A stretch of 64,000 nucleotides of DNA from positions 3,297,501 to 3,361,500 of the forward strand of contig CADCSX010000005.1 in the NCBI GenBank assembly GCA_902805475.1, read 5' to 3'. The DNA comes from Entonaema liquescens. Its lineage: Eukaryota; Ascomycota; Sordariomycetes; Xylariales; Xylariaceae. Under the pieces are notes generated by a model. The model made no database searches, was not told the DNA's origin, and saw nothing but the letters and a program-made list of their open reading frames with translations. A program made the position numbers and the translations under genes. The first letter of the stretch is position 1. Each line of letters starts with the position of its first letter. Shown here piece after piece: positions 1 through 12,100 of this stretch.

Positions 1-511
1 GGGGGAGTCGATGGAACACAGCTCCCATATCTAACTGGCATAACAGTCTGGGTTGTCGACAATACAGAATTAGGGATGTACGCCGATCGCACTCACATCT
101 GGGGTGTTGAATTTTCCTTGAATACTCTAATCGATGGTAAATCCTCGATGCTACTTGGTCAAATCCCTGATGTGGGAGTGTCGAACTCGGAAGTCTATCA
201 TATGGATCTCGAGTCCAGTCTTGGGGAGCGCATTACGGGCTTGGAAGCTTTTTACGAGGATCCTGCGTTCATATTCGGCCTGAAGGTAAGATGATATATG
301 CTGATAAAGTAGTGGGTATTCGCTAATGATTATCAAGTTCTATACCAACCGCGGTCGCGCTATGGAGTTCCCACCCGCTTGCACAGACCAGATACCTAGG
401 AGCAGATATTTCTCTGACATACTCAAGCCAGAGGATGGGACTATTGTTGGCATATATGCCGTATTGGTAAGCTTCGTTACGATCCACCTATTATTTATGT
501 CCTCTAGCTAA
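1..511 (+). CDS. 3' part of a jacalin-like beta-prism protein (partial)
   Basis: The frame is open from base 1, so the start lies outside the window. Exons: 1-285, then 338 to the stop at 511; the intron 286-337 has GTAAG and ends TCAAG after a GCTAAT branch site. About 152 residues are visible. The segment reading GERITGLEAFYEDPAFIFGL, spliced to FYTNRGRAMEFPP, resembles the closing strands of jacalin-like lectins, in which a Gly-Leu-(Lys)-Phe-x-Thr-Asn-x-Gly-Arg run is typical. Earlier residues YLTGITVWV and HIWGVEF fit the same fold. Known for the family: carbohydrate or membrane-surface binding; fungal members often sit in larger proteins of unknown role. The 3' end is uncertain: a GT donor at 467 could splice to a later exon near 670-680, but that intron would be about 200 nt. 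No signal peptide can be judged because the N terminus is missing. Confidence 0.5.
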
Positions 512-1185
512 TATGTATATCGTCTTAAAGAGGTCTAGAGATATCTTTAGGTCTATAGGGGTTGCTTACGTTCCGTCTAATTAATTCATATCCATGAGAT
601 AGGTGCCTCGAATAAGTTGATGGGTTTGTGTCAATAGAATAATGAATATGCTCGCGCTAATCTTACTGGAGTTTTTCAAAGTCGCGTTGTTGCTAGCTTC
701 AAGGGTTGTGAAGTGCCAAGATTCGATGGTATCCGAGAATTATAACAAATGCGCTAGGATAGAACGCATGTAGATTCCACTGATAATAAAATATTTTAAT
801 CTTCTATATGGTAACAGATTATTTCTCGTTTCTTCAAGATATATCTGTGTCATATCACCATTTACTTTGCTATCCCAGTGGGAGAGTGAAACTATTATAG
901 TGACGTAGATTAGCGTAGTATTTCGTATTAAAGAGAATCCTGTATCTTTCAACGTAATATTAAATATACTGGGGGTAAATTACTAAGTTGGTGTGATTCT
1001 ACATGTATACATCGTCTTCCACCAGATATGTAGGTAATTACTTAAACTCCGTATTTTATCGATCCATCAATGAGAAGCGATTATAGGATCCCCCGCAAAA
1101 TGGAAAATGTCCGTTTCAAAACTGACATGGATATAGCTGTCGCTTGGGTTAACGCTAGGCCTCGTTAAGCTGTACCCCTGAGCTA
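512..1185. other. Intergenic, no gene seen
   Basis: No open frame with recognisable protein similarity. The sequence is A+T-leaning and rich in TpA steps, as in the other gene-free stretches of the island. A possible last exon of the preceding gene (about 671-770) was considered but could not be supported. Confidence 0.4.
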
Positions 1186-1740
1186 ATGCATGAAATTGCA
1201 GGGACCCCAAGCATTGTATGGGGGCTGAATAGAGCTATAATATCTGAGGGTATATGTATCTTCGCCCCTGCAGTTAACTGTAGATATTACCGTAAGGGGC
1301 GCGTTTTCAACTCTGCGTCCTTAAAGAAAGTCCGAAGTGCTGTTGATAGGCTATCACCCCATATGAGGATGTGGAGACGTAAATAAGAAGCACTGCATAG
1401 GCCTTATTTGTATCTTTTATTTATTACCCCTCACGTCGCTTTTCTTCAGAATGAGAGCAGCCAAGACATTGTTGGGAAAAGACGGGGGAACAAACCCTGC
1501 TGGTGTCACATAGTCATACAGAAAGACCTCAAGCTTTGCCGTGACGAGATAAACTCTGGCCGATCTTGGTATATGAATTCATACGCTAAGTTAAACAAGG
1601 GTCGCCAAGGGTATGGTAGGATCCTGTGGAGGTGGGTATTATTCAATGATACTATGTCAAGGGCATTCTCATCAAACGTAGATAAAAAACTGCGACGCCT
1701 CAGTACCGATGCTATTTACCCTGGGTTATTTATGATGTAA
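1186..1740 (+). pseudogene. Decayed open frame of unknown origin
   Basis: One reading frame stays open for about 184 codons, interrupted by a single TAA at 1384-1386. This is longer than expected by chance in DNA of this composition. The first half (from ATG 1186) contains NSASLKKVRSAVDRLSPH; the second half is basic and tryptophan-containing (LCRDEINSGRSWYMNSYAK). I recognise no family. No signal peptide or membrane segment is clear. It could be a relic of a gene hit by light RIP (CAA to TAA would make the stop), part of a spliced gene whose introns I cannot place, or chance. It lies between the jacalin-like gene and the CFEM gene, on the same strand as both. Confidence 0.22.
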
Positions 1741-1886
1741 ACTTCCCTTGCAAGTCTCTTCTTCAAAATTTTGTCCGCTAATTCTACTCTACCACGTCGA
1801 CTACCCCTCGTTATTTTCATCGCCGGCCGAAGAAATCGAACATACACTCCTTTCACGTGGAAATAGAACATTAATACCTATTCAAA

Positions 1887-2410
1887 ATGCAGGTCAAGAC
1901 TCTCGCCATTGCTCTTTTCGCCGCTGCGGTTTCCGCCGACAGCCTACAGGAACTCATTTCGCAGATTCCATCCTGCGCGAAGCCATGCTTAGATAATGCC
2001 TCGACTAAGATCGGCTGCTCGACTACTGACAACAAATGCCAATGCAGCAAGCTTGATGACCTAACTAAGGAGGCCATTGCCTGTGTGTCGACTTCTTGCA
2101 ATACCGATGACCTGGCTGGTATGTTTAAAACCTCGAACGTCCTATATTTAGGGGAATAGTTGCTGATAAAGAAACAGAGACAACAAAGCTTTCAGGAGAG
2201 ATCTGCGCATCTGTCGCAGTTGATGCTGGTGGCGCTGCCGTTTCTTCTCTCATATCGAGTGCCAGCGCCGCCGCAACTTCTGCGATCGGCTCTGTCGTCT
2301 TCGGCTCGGCTACCGATGCGGCTTCGACCCCAACTGCGACTCCCGGAGCCGGTAACCGGGCCGTTGCCGGTCTTGGTTTCGCTGCCGCCATGGCTGCTTT
2401 TGCTTTATAA
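1887..2410 (+). CDS. CFEM-domain secreted, probably GPI-anchored protein
   Basis: Two exons, 1887-2118 and 2178-2410, joined across a 59-nt GTATGT...CAG intron with a TGCTGAT branch site, give 154 residues. Residues 1-17 form a signal peptide (MQVKTLAIALFAAAVSA). The CFEM domain follows with the expected eight cysteines at residues 30, 34, 44, 51, 53, 66, 71 and 87. The eighth is supplied by exon 2, which supports the splice. The Asp pair at 57-58 lies where the haem-iron-binding Asp of Candida CFEM haemophores sits. After the domain comes an Ala/Ser/Thr-rich stretch and a hydrophobic C terminus (about 137-154) typical of a GPI signal. Family knowledge: CFEM proteins act at the cell wall in haem or iron capture, surface structure or host interaction. 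Which applies here cannot be read from sequence. Reading through the intron gives a truncated 90-residue product lacking Cys 8. Confidence 0.9.
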
Positions 2411-2686
2411 TCGAGTTACACGGCATGATGTTGTTAATAGTAAACTTCTTCCATCCGACGTTTTGAAGGTCTTTAGACCATGGTTATATTTAAGTCAACA
2501 AGAGCAGTTAAAGAAGCTCAAAACTCAATTGATAGTTTCTAATTGTCCTCGATACTTGTTCTTCTAAAGTCGAACCTCAAGACAAAATGTTTCTAGGTCT
2601 ATGTAGTATATGATCAGCTGTGTCTCGTGAGATTGCAAAGTCTAGTGCGTATCAAGCGAATGAATGTGGTGCGGCTGTAGTGCAAA

Positions 2687-3803
2687 TCATGCGAGTCCAA
2701 ATTTACCAAGAGCTCCATCTTCGCCGCTATCAAACTGGCTCTGTAGGCCATCTAGCGCTGCAAAGTGTGCCGCAAACTCATAGCCTTTCTTTCGCAATTC
2801 TTCTGTGTGCCTCCAATCCCAATCACCATGCCCGGATTTAATCTCGGCCTCGGTGGCGGCATGACCAGTAATGAGGTGAGACGGCGGAGCCATTCCGTTC
2901 TCCGTAGTAACCCAACCGTCAGGTCGCTCCGGTAGCATTCCACTGGCGTCAATAAGAACAGCTGGGTGTACTGTCAAGCGTCCGATCTTGAATACATACT
3001 TACTAATGGCTGAAGCATGTATTTTCTTCTCCCAATCTTGAGGTTCTCCCTTGTCTTTTCTCGTTGCGCCAAAATACCCCTCGTCCCAGGAGCGCGGCTT
3101 GACAGCACCATGCTCGACGAAATGCGTGACAATGTAAAGCCACTTGCGGTCCCAAGTTAGTACACGAGACCACATCTCGTACTTTTGATACGGCTGTAAC
3201 TCCTTCTTGAAGCTACATTGCACGGCACCAAGCATAACGCCGAATTTGCCCTTAGCTGGTTTCGAAGGGTCCGACGGATCCATCACAAGGCGTGTTGAGG
3301 CATTATTGGCAAGGTCGCGACACCCACGCGCGAATAAGTGTGAGACTAACTGAGAACGACTGACGTCAAGGTCGGCGAAGTAGGTCGAGTTGGACTTGTG
3401 AATGTTGTAATCAACTTCGAGCAGTGAGACATGAGACGGTGTAATCACTGGATGAAAGAGTCTGTCGGGAGTATGGGTATGGAAGCGCCTAAAACCCATG
3501 TGCATTACCATGGCACCAAGGACGCGGAACTATCAGCATTTCTATTAGTATATGCCCGATTTTATTGAGTATAGTACGACTGGTAAAGGGGGAGTAACAT
3601 ACAGTCCAAGCGAAAGGCAGGCTTTTCCAATTGACAAGCACGACTACTAAAGCTACAATACGACTCGTCTTACCAGGACCTGTAAAGAAAGACTCAAGCA
3701 TTCCCGGCACGTTCCCTTTGTAGATACCATACGCGGCGGCTGGTAGGAGTATCGGCCCAGTAATTTTCAGCACTCTATTAGCTGTACCAGCAGCGGACGC
3801 CAT
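2687..3803 (-). CDS. 4HBT-type thioesterase-like protein, N-terminally membrane-anchored
   Basis: Exon 1 is 3803-3603 (67 codons). The intron 3602-3530 has GTATGT and a CTAAT branch site. Exon 2 is 3529-2687. The product is 347 residues. Residues 1-67 hold two hydrophobic stretches, one around residues 14-24 and one around 49-58, likely membrane anchoring. The core motif HKSNSTYFADLDVSRSQLV resembles the hot-dog-fold segment of the fungal THEM6-like/4HBT_2 proteins, which are often annotated as thioesterase or 'capsule polysaccharide biosynthesis' proteins. Further conserved pieces are KKELQPYQKYEMWSRVLTWD and FVEHGAVKPR, typical of 4HBT proteins with long-chain acyl substrates. The expected role is hydrolysis or binding of an acyl thioester at a membrane, but the substrate is unknown. 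The C-terminal part (DWDWRHTEELRKKGYEFAAH) matches the usual length of the family. No breaks are seen. The splice is well supported because exon 2 continues the motif after exon 1 without a gap. Confidence 0.85.
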
Positions 3804-4379
3804 TGCTTTTCTTATTTCTTAGGTATCCTATCCGATTGCGATGGTCTACGATCGTTAAAGGTAGCTACCAGTCGTGTCCGAAGGAACCCGAGTAGCAGTA
3901 TGATAAGGGCAATTCCCCAGAGAGGTACAGCTCGTAGATGGCAAAGAATCGTGTTTGTACACTTCGCGATAAGGCTGGAATTATTCGACACGAAAGGCAT
4001 TCGATCAAGAGATTGATTAGTCGGGATCTAGTATGAATTGAGTATCAATGAACATTCCACAATCCTGTAACGACTTAATTCTTGGCCAATCCCAATATAT
4101 ACAGAAGAAATGAAGAGAAGGTGAAGTCAAGACGGTGAAGTTAGAAAAAGTTGCGATGACGAAGTGGTGGAGACCAGCTTAAATCAAAGCTAACACCTAG
4201 GTAGGTACCTATGTACCCTATGGAATTACCTCGCATTTCGGCTCCTCGGGTATGTACTGTACGTACTTCTATCCCGAGGCTTTACCGATCCTTCGAATCA
4301 GGTACGTACCTTACCCCTATTACCCCTATTACCCTAATTGTCATACAAATCAAACAGCCAAATATAATGGTGACTTTTA
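3804..4379. other. Upstream region of the thioesterase-like gene and edge of RIP block 1
   Basis: This holds the 5' region of the minus-strand gene starting at 3803. A 62-codon minus-strand frame (4000-3812) with one hydrophobic stretch could be an upstream ORF but is unsupported. Around 4195-4215 there is a CTAGGTAGGTACCTA-type motif. At 4309-4335 there is a short run of TACCCCTAT units. Base composition shifts sharply to A+T at about 4380. Confidence 0.4.
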
Positions 4380-5339
4380 CTTGCTTAATTAATTAACTTA
4401 TGAAAAGTACGAAAAATACGAAAAACCACTCGGTTAATTCGGATTATATTTAAAAACAACATTAATTCGGTAATAAAAAACGTATTAAATTAATAATAAT
4501 TATAATAAATATAAAACGCATTAATAATATATATTTTATTATATAATTTTATTAATATTTTAATATATTTTTTATAATTTAAATTATTAATAAAAAATAT
4601 TTAATATATTATATAATTTACGTATAATTATATATATTTTATATTTATTTATTTTAAATTAATTTAACATTTTAATTAATTTAAATATTTACGTATTTTA
4701 AATTAAAAATAATTAAAAAAAACTTTATTTTTAAACGTTTTAATTTAAATATTTAAATTTAAAATTTAATTATTTAATAAATATTAATAATTATATAAAA
4801 TAAATATAATTTCGTATTTTTTTAATATTTTTAAATTTTATATTATTAATTATTTTATTTTAATTTTTAATAATTAAAAAAAACTTTAATATTATTATAT
4901 TTAAAATATTTTTTTTTAATTTTTTTCACGTAATTATTATTATTTATTTTTTTTTAACGCTGTTATTTTTTTTGTAATAATTAAACGGTTTTTAAATAAA
5001 TCGTTAAAATTAATTTAATATAAAATATTATTTTTTTAAAATTTAAAATTTAATTTTTAAACTATTTTAAATTTTTATATTATAAATAAATTAATTTTTT
5101 TAAATATATTAATTTATTTGTTTTATAATTATTATATAATTATAATTATAAATAAAACCATTTTATTTAATTAAAATTTTAATTAAAAATTATTTATGAA
5201 ATTTATTTTAAAAATATTTAATTTTTAATTAATTTATATTTTTAATAATAAATTTTTTATAAAATTTTTTTTTATTATATTTTAATAATAATAACATTAT
5301 TTAATTTTATATTTAATTTATATTTTTTTATATAATTTT

Positions 5340-5890
5340 TTTTTTATTAATTTTTATTAATATTATTTATTTATTTATTTATTTATTTTTACTTTATTAT
5401 ATTTATATAATTACATTATTTTATAATAAAATATTATTAATGTTTTTATTAAATAATTATATTTAATTAAAAATTATATTTATATTAGAAAAAACTTATT
5501 TATTTTTTTTATTTTTATATTATATTTATAATTTATTATTTTATAATTATTTTTATTTATATATAAAATTAATATTATTAATTAATTTTATAATTTTTTT
5601 TATTTATATATAAAATTAATATTATTAATTAATTTTATAATTTTTTTTAATTATAAATTATTTTTTTTTAATTAAATTACGGGATTTAAATATTACGTTA
5701 TAAATTTTTAATTAAATTATTATTAATTAAAAATTTTTTAAAATAACATTTTTATTAATAACGTTATATATTTTATTAAATATATTTTTATATATATTTT
5801 TTTAAATTATTAACTTTTTTCGATTTAATAATATTTAAAATAATAATATTTTAAAATATATTTTTAATTTTCTTAAATTAAAAGTTTTTT
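5340..5890 (+). repeat. Dispersed repeat R1, copy in block 1
   Basis: About 0.5 kb aligning in the same orientation with 35060-35560. Differences are almost all C/T or G/A. For example TTATATATTTTATTAAATAT is kept in both copies, while the block 2 copy retains C where this copy has T (ACACTTTTACTAATAACG versus ACATTTTTATTAATAACG). The copy here is the more mutated one. It carries an extra 47-bp tandem unit at 5551-5644. The element's family is not recognisable. Confidence 0.7.
5551..5644 (+). repeat. Two tandem 47-bp units
   Basis: Two consecutive identical units (5551-5597 and 5598-5644) starting TTTTATTTATATATAAAATT. The homologous place in the second R1 copy (around 35245-35300) has a single unit, so the duplication is specific to this copy. 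Confidence 0.8.
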
Positions 5891-7978
5891 TTATATAAAT
5901 TAAAAATATATTATTAATTTATTTAATTTTAAAAAAATATTATTTAATTTTAAATTTTTTTTAAATTACCGTTTTTTCGTATTAAAATAATTAATAACGT
6001 ATTATATGTTAAAACGTTTTATAAAATTTTATAAAATTAATTTTACTTATCGATTTAAATAAACATTTAATATTATTATTATTAAATTCGGTTAAAAAAA
6101 TGGTTTTTAAATTAAAAATCTTATAATAAAAAATATAATAATTAACTTATTAAATATAATAAAAAAAATATTTAATTTAAAAATAAAATATTATTAATTA
6201 TTAATTTTTATTAAATTATTTTTTTATCCATTATTAAATAATTTTAAAATTAATTTTATTATGTAAATATATTATAAAAAATTATAATATTAAAAAACCA
6301 CAATAAATATAAAAAATCTTAAAAAATAATAAATTATAAATATTAAAATTTTTATATATTTAATTATTAAATTATTAAAATTATATACAATTTTTATAAT
6401 TTAAAATAATAATTTATATTAATCATTAATATAATAAAAAAATCGTTAATTTTATTATTATTATTTAAAATTAATTACCATTTTTTTTTATTTAAAATAT
6501 AATATTTTTATTAATATAAAAAATATAAATTAATTATTAAATATTAAAAAATATTTCATTAAAAACGGTTTTAAAGTTTTTTTAAAAATTTAACATAATA
6601 TAATTAAAAAAATTAATTTTTTAATTATTAAAAAAAAAACGAAAATTTTTCATAATTTAATTAAAAAACTCGCATGATTCGTTAAACATTATCACGAAAA
6701 TTACATTAAACATAAAACCGATATTAATTATAATAATAATATTAATTAAAAATATATAATTAAAATTAATAACGTAATAAAACTTTTTAAATAATTATAA
6801 ACATTTAAAATAAATTTAAAATATAATTTTTAAACGTTTATAATTTTCATTTTTTTAATTTAATTTAATTATTATTAAATTATTATTTTTTTAAAATCTT
6901 TTTTTAAATTTTTTAATAAACGTTTAAATAAATATAAAACCATTTAATTTCGTAAATTAAATTTTAATAAAATAATTATAAATATTTTTTATTATAACGA
7001 CGATATTTAAAAAAATAAATTTAAAAAATTTTATAATTTACGTTATTCGAACGTTAATGTTATAAAGTTTTTTAATATAATAACGATAATTATCGTTAAA
7101 TCGTTAATAAAATAAATCATTATGTAATATTTTATTAACCGTATAATTTATATAAACGTTCGAAATATTTAATAAATAAAAAACTTAACCGTTATTACGT
7201 TAAATGTATTTTATAAATTTTTGTTAAATATAATTAACTTTTTTAAAATAGATAATTTTCGTATTATTTTTCGTTTTAAATAACTTTTTTTCTTTTTAAT
7301 TATATTTAATTAAATAATATTAAAATTTTTTAATTTTATAATTATTAACGTTTCGTTTCGAAATATCGTAACCGTATTATTTTACGTGTATTTTAAAAAA
7401 TTTTTATAATTTTTTTATTAATTATACGGTAAATTTTTTTTTAAAATTTTTAAAAAAAAAATTTAAAATAAATGTTATAATTAAAAAACCGTAAAACGAT
7501 AAATTTAAAATTTTTTAATATTTTATAAACGATAAATAATAATAAATTTATCGAAAAAGTTAAAAAATATATATAAATAACGTTAATGTTATATATAAAA
7601 TAAAATTATTTTCACGTAAAAAAATAAATTTATAAAATAAAATTAAATGTAATTATTTAAAAACTATTATTAAATAATAAATTAATTTATTTAAAATAAA
7701 AAACTTATAATAAATATATGAAAATATAAATAAAATTATATAATAAAATACGTATTATTAATACGTTTTACATTTATTATAATTATTACCGATTTAATAC
7801 ATTTTTTATTATTAAATTAATATTATTTATATTTAAATAAAAAATTTATAAATATTTATTATATTTAATAAATATTATAAATAATATATTAAAAACAAAC
7901 ATATAATAAATATTTTATAATATTAAACATTATTTTAAAAATAATTAAAAAATAACGAAAAAAATAAAAATATATTAA

Positions 7979-9115
7979 AAATCGTAAACGATTTAAATTA
8001 AAAACTTTTTATATATAAAAATTTAATTTATATAATTTAAAAATCAATATTACGTAACAATTTTATTTAAAATTAATACGTATTTAACACGTATTAAATT
8101 ATATAAATTATAATTTTTTTAAAATTACGTAATAATACGTATTAATTACGTGATAATAAAAATTTACGTAATTATTTATTTACGATTTAAATCGTAAATT
8201 ATTATATAAATAAAATTTATTTATCACGTAATTTTAAAAATAAATAATAATTAAATAATCGAAAATACGTATTTATTATATAAAATAATTAATTATACGT
8301 AAAATTAATATATATTTAATAATAAAATATATATTTTAATTTATAATACCACGTAATATTATTTTATAATACGTATTTATTACGTAATATAATTAATTAA
8401 TTTATTTAATAAAATATATATTTTATTATATAATAATTATTACGTGATATTATCGTATAATAAAAAAATACGTATTTATTACGTAATTTAAAAAAATTTA
8501 AACCACGTAATTATATATATTATTAAAAAAAAAAATTTTTAAAAAATAAATAAAATAAAAATTATTATATATATAATTAATTAAAATATATAAATTAATA
8601 ATTTTTTAAATAATTAAATTATTTAATTAATTATTAAATAACGTTAAAATTTATTTATTTATTAACGTCGTTATAACGCGTTAAATTTAACGTTTTTTAA
8701 TTAATTTATAATTAAAAACGTTTATTTTTATTAAAAATACGTATTTTAAAAATTTTTATTTAATTAATTATAATTATTTATTATTAATTTTAAAATTTTA
8801 TAATATAAAATTATAATAAAATACGCGTTATTTTATTAAATAATTAATTAATTAATAAAATCGCGTTATAAATACACGTAATTTTATTAATTAATTAATT
8901 AATTTATAAAATAACGTTAATTTTAATTAATTTAAATTATTTAATTAATTAAACGTTATTTTATTTATATTTAATTTTTTATTTTATTAATTTTATTATA
9001 TATTAATTCGTGTATTTTAAATTTTTAAAATTTTATAAATACGATTTTAATAAAAAAAACTTTTTTATATTTTTAACGATTTCGTGTAACATAACAAAGT
9101 TTTCCTAATTAAGCT
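7979..9115 (+). mobile_element. Terminal-inverted-repeat element T1, copy 1 (RIP-mutated)
   Basis: About 1.14 kb that aligns along its whole length with the reverse complement of 58222-59453; nearly all differences are transitions. The outer end here is heavily mutated. The inner end (9089-9114) is nearly unmutated and reads CATAACAAAGTTTTCCTAAT. The unmutated outer end of copy 2 reads CATACAAAGGTTTCCTAACT at 59418-59437. Placed at opposite ends of one element these form imperfect terminal inverted repeats of about 24 bp (core TAGGAAA-CTTTG). No open frame is seen, so it is probably a non-autonomous DNA transposon, or a larger element reduced by RIP. Its superfamily and target duplication were not resolved. 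Confidence 0.6.
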
Positions 9116-12100
9116 ATGTTATGAAAATACCGCCGTGGAAATATGCGGTTCAAAATGAGATAATAGTAGGAGTTGCTTAAGAGAATATATGTAAGGTGAT
9201 AAGGCATTTGGTCACTATCCACGCAATATGGATGCGCAAGCCAACCGCTATAACTCCGAAGATAATAAGACAGATCATGGCGGGCAAGTCACACGATTCA
9301 GCTAATACTTCATAGATAATTCCAGTGGGAAGGTCCTGATGGCGCCTATAATTGTTATCGGATTAAGCTAATAGTCCATCACGTGGAGCCCGTCACTGAT
9401 GAGTCTTCGGTATCTCGACCTTGATAAAGAAGAACACGAACACTTTTGAAAAAGAAAGCGGCAATTTGTTCATGTGTTGAAAAATAAAACTTATAGGCTG
9501 GCTACACACTGACTGCAGGTGGTAGGTACACCTTCCATATCTGAGAATATTCAAATTTTTATGCTCTGAACGATTTTGCCGGAGTTAGTACTGTAGTGGC
9601 GGCAATCGTCTGGAGTGTAACCAGGTTTTCACTTTTTCTTACTCGAAGAGGCCTTGACGTTATAGGCAGAACACGAAAGAATGCAACTATCAGGCTAAGT
9701 TCATAGACTGCTTCTTCTTTCTCATGTGAAACCAACATCTAGGGGGTTCTCTAAGAATAGTATCAGACTATCGTTCGACAATTTCCCCATTACCTATGCC
9801 TATATGTACTAGGGATTCGACATGAAAACTAGTAATTTCCTTTAGATGGATGTAGGGAAGATTGACGTGTGGTGCCACATAACAATTCGACAAAATATGT
9901 GCTGGGACCTTGAATTACCCCTTATGTGATATATATTTGGGGCAGCTGGAGGCATTTCGGTACACTTAGAAGGCACTGTCGTACCCTTCGGGAAGGCGCC
10001 GGATTCAGGGGGGACCACCAACCGCCGAAGAGACCCACCATCTTCCGAATATTTGTGGGACCACCGGAACTTAGGTAGCAAGGCCCTAACTACCGCAGAC
10101 ATAAAGCGATAGATTCTACTAGGCCAGGGAGCCGGTTATCGGCGACCTTTTTCCGGGGTTCTATAATAGCTAGTGGTTTATCGTCGACTTTACACATTAC
10201 CAGAACGAGTACATTCCAGGTTCTGGGAGGTTCGGTTCCGGATTTCGGGTACTGTCTCTTATCTACTGGTTCGATACTAGCTAATTAACCTACTTCATTG
10301 ACGAGGTGTTCTTTCTACTGGTGCTCTCTTGCCAAAGTCATGGTGGTTGGACCCGTCCCGAACAAATCCTTCCGGGAACAAGCTTAATCTCGCCCTAAAA
10401 ATTTGATCCTACTGGTGTCAACAAGTTATATAAGCTTAACTTAAAATGCTGACATGCATCGGGTCGAGAGTTTAACTATGCCGGTCCAATAGAAGGGGCC
10501 AGCTCTAATAGTAAGAGTACCTGTTTGTACACTATAAACTAGGGATCGCATCCTTCTTACACTGTTGTACGGGTGTTTGTACTGGTAGAACTAGATTGTA
10601 ATACGAGATCTAAGCGAGAGGAATAGTGGCTGCATCTATATGAGGCTGAACATGCGGAAAGAGTCCCTTGTGATACTACGATAAGATCTCAATGAAGACT
10701 ACGCGCGCCGTCTATATAGATAGGTGCCAACCTAGCTTTAAATGTGCGCCTAACACTGTCTAACTAGCAAACATAAACTGCACGGATTCACATCTATCGT
10801 GAGAGAGTAAAATCTCTCTTGTGCACCATTGTAACTAACAGAAAGATTGATCCCACCGATGGACCGGTAGAAAAAATCGTGTATTCATTGTTTCTACGTA
10901 CTGTTCGCGAGGTTGACCAACCATATTTACCTACCTGACCAATATAATGTAATTAATATGTAGTCGCATCCTACAGTAGTTAGTACAGAATAACGAAGGA
11001 ATTATTAATTAAGATAGAATCGAAGGGGTACCTTACTAAGGCTGTTACTAAGTAGGATAAGCACGTTTCGTTAGCAATTCGTCCCATAGAAAAATTAAGC
11101 AGTCAACTATCCAAATATGTGTGATATAGCAACACATGCATCTTGTATGCCATTTATATACACCTATGATTCTCACCTCTTTATAAATATTGAGTTTTGA
11201 CCCAGAAGACTGGTAATACGTACGCCCCAAGCTTCACTAAACCTATCAAAGTGCTGTTAGTGGGGAGTCGGCCCGTCTTGGCGACCCTCATTAACATTCC
11301 TGCGTCGATGGTACCCAGACATGGGATACGCACCTCCCCACTACCGCTCTCGAAAGGGACCGAAGCGCCCTGTCTCTCGGACTTCCCACTTGCCGCAAAA
11401 AATTAAGTGTCTGACTTCCCTGTACGACCCCTTCAAATTTCAGCTCTAGGCAAAACTTCGTTCTATGTATATGCTTAGGCAGGTCGCATTATTGCGTACC
11501 GCATGGAAGTAACCCATCTTACCAACGTAGCACGTGGTCTTGTGTACCTTAAGGTCGTATTAATTCGCGTGGTTCGTGTGTAAATATGATAGAAGGTTAG
11601 TTTAGCTGCAATGTACGTAGTGATAGGATTTTTAATGACCTCGGCTCGAGTGAATCCTTCGGGTGAAGGAGGAAAGTAAATTTCTCTGCGCGGGTTTCGT
11701 CACAAGTTTCGGAGTATTGAAGAACATGGTCTTAGCTACATACCAAAATAATCATTCTACTAGTTTCCACCACTCTTTGGCTATGAATAGGTGCCTTACA
11801 ATAATATTATGCAGCACACTTTGTACGTGTATAGACATTTTGATCTGCTTGAGTTGACCAGTGAAAACAAAAAGAAAGCAGGCTGCTCAGATATCCCTGC
11901 TCTGGTCGATGTATATGTACCTACATACCTCGTAAAAATGCCTATATAATCCACTCAAAGCACCCGAAACTTATGTAGATGAATACTCCCCCACGGTCTG
12001 ACTAGCATTAGTTCCATGTAGTTCCCGCCTCCATCGGTGTAGATCCCCGGGACCCCTGCGTTGTTAGTCCTTCGTGACCAGCTTTAATTCTCTAAGCGGA

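Larger units (their letters stand above)
4380..9085. repeat. A+T-rich RIP block 1
   Basis: About 4.7 kb in which C and G have almost vanished. Most remaining C and G are in CpG steps (ACGT, TACG, TCGA contexts), as expected if cytosines in CpA, CpT and CpC were converted while CpG was mostly spared. No codable frame survives. The block contains a segment shared with block 2 (5340-5890) and one copy of a ~1.14-kb terminal-inverted-repeat element (7979-9115). The rest is presumably relics of transposons that I cannot classify. Repeat-induced point mutation is the known process producing such blocks in ascomycetes; its action here is inferred from base composition and from pairwise comparison of copies within the window. 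Confidence 0.85.

Noticed and set aside
3812..4000. 62-codon minus-strand frame with a hydrophobic stretch, just upstream of the thioesterase-like start
   Set aside because: No family, no evidence of translation. It could be an upstream ORF, but the ATG at 3803 already starts a complete protein.
4309..4340. TACCCCTATTACCCC-type units resembling telomeric CCCTAA
   Set aside because: Only two or three units, with the wrong spacing and sequence for TTAGGG telomere repeats; no subterminal context.
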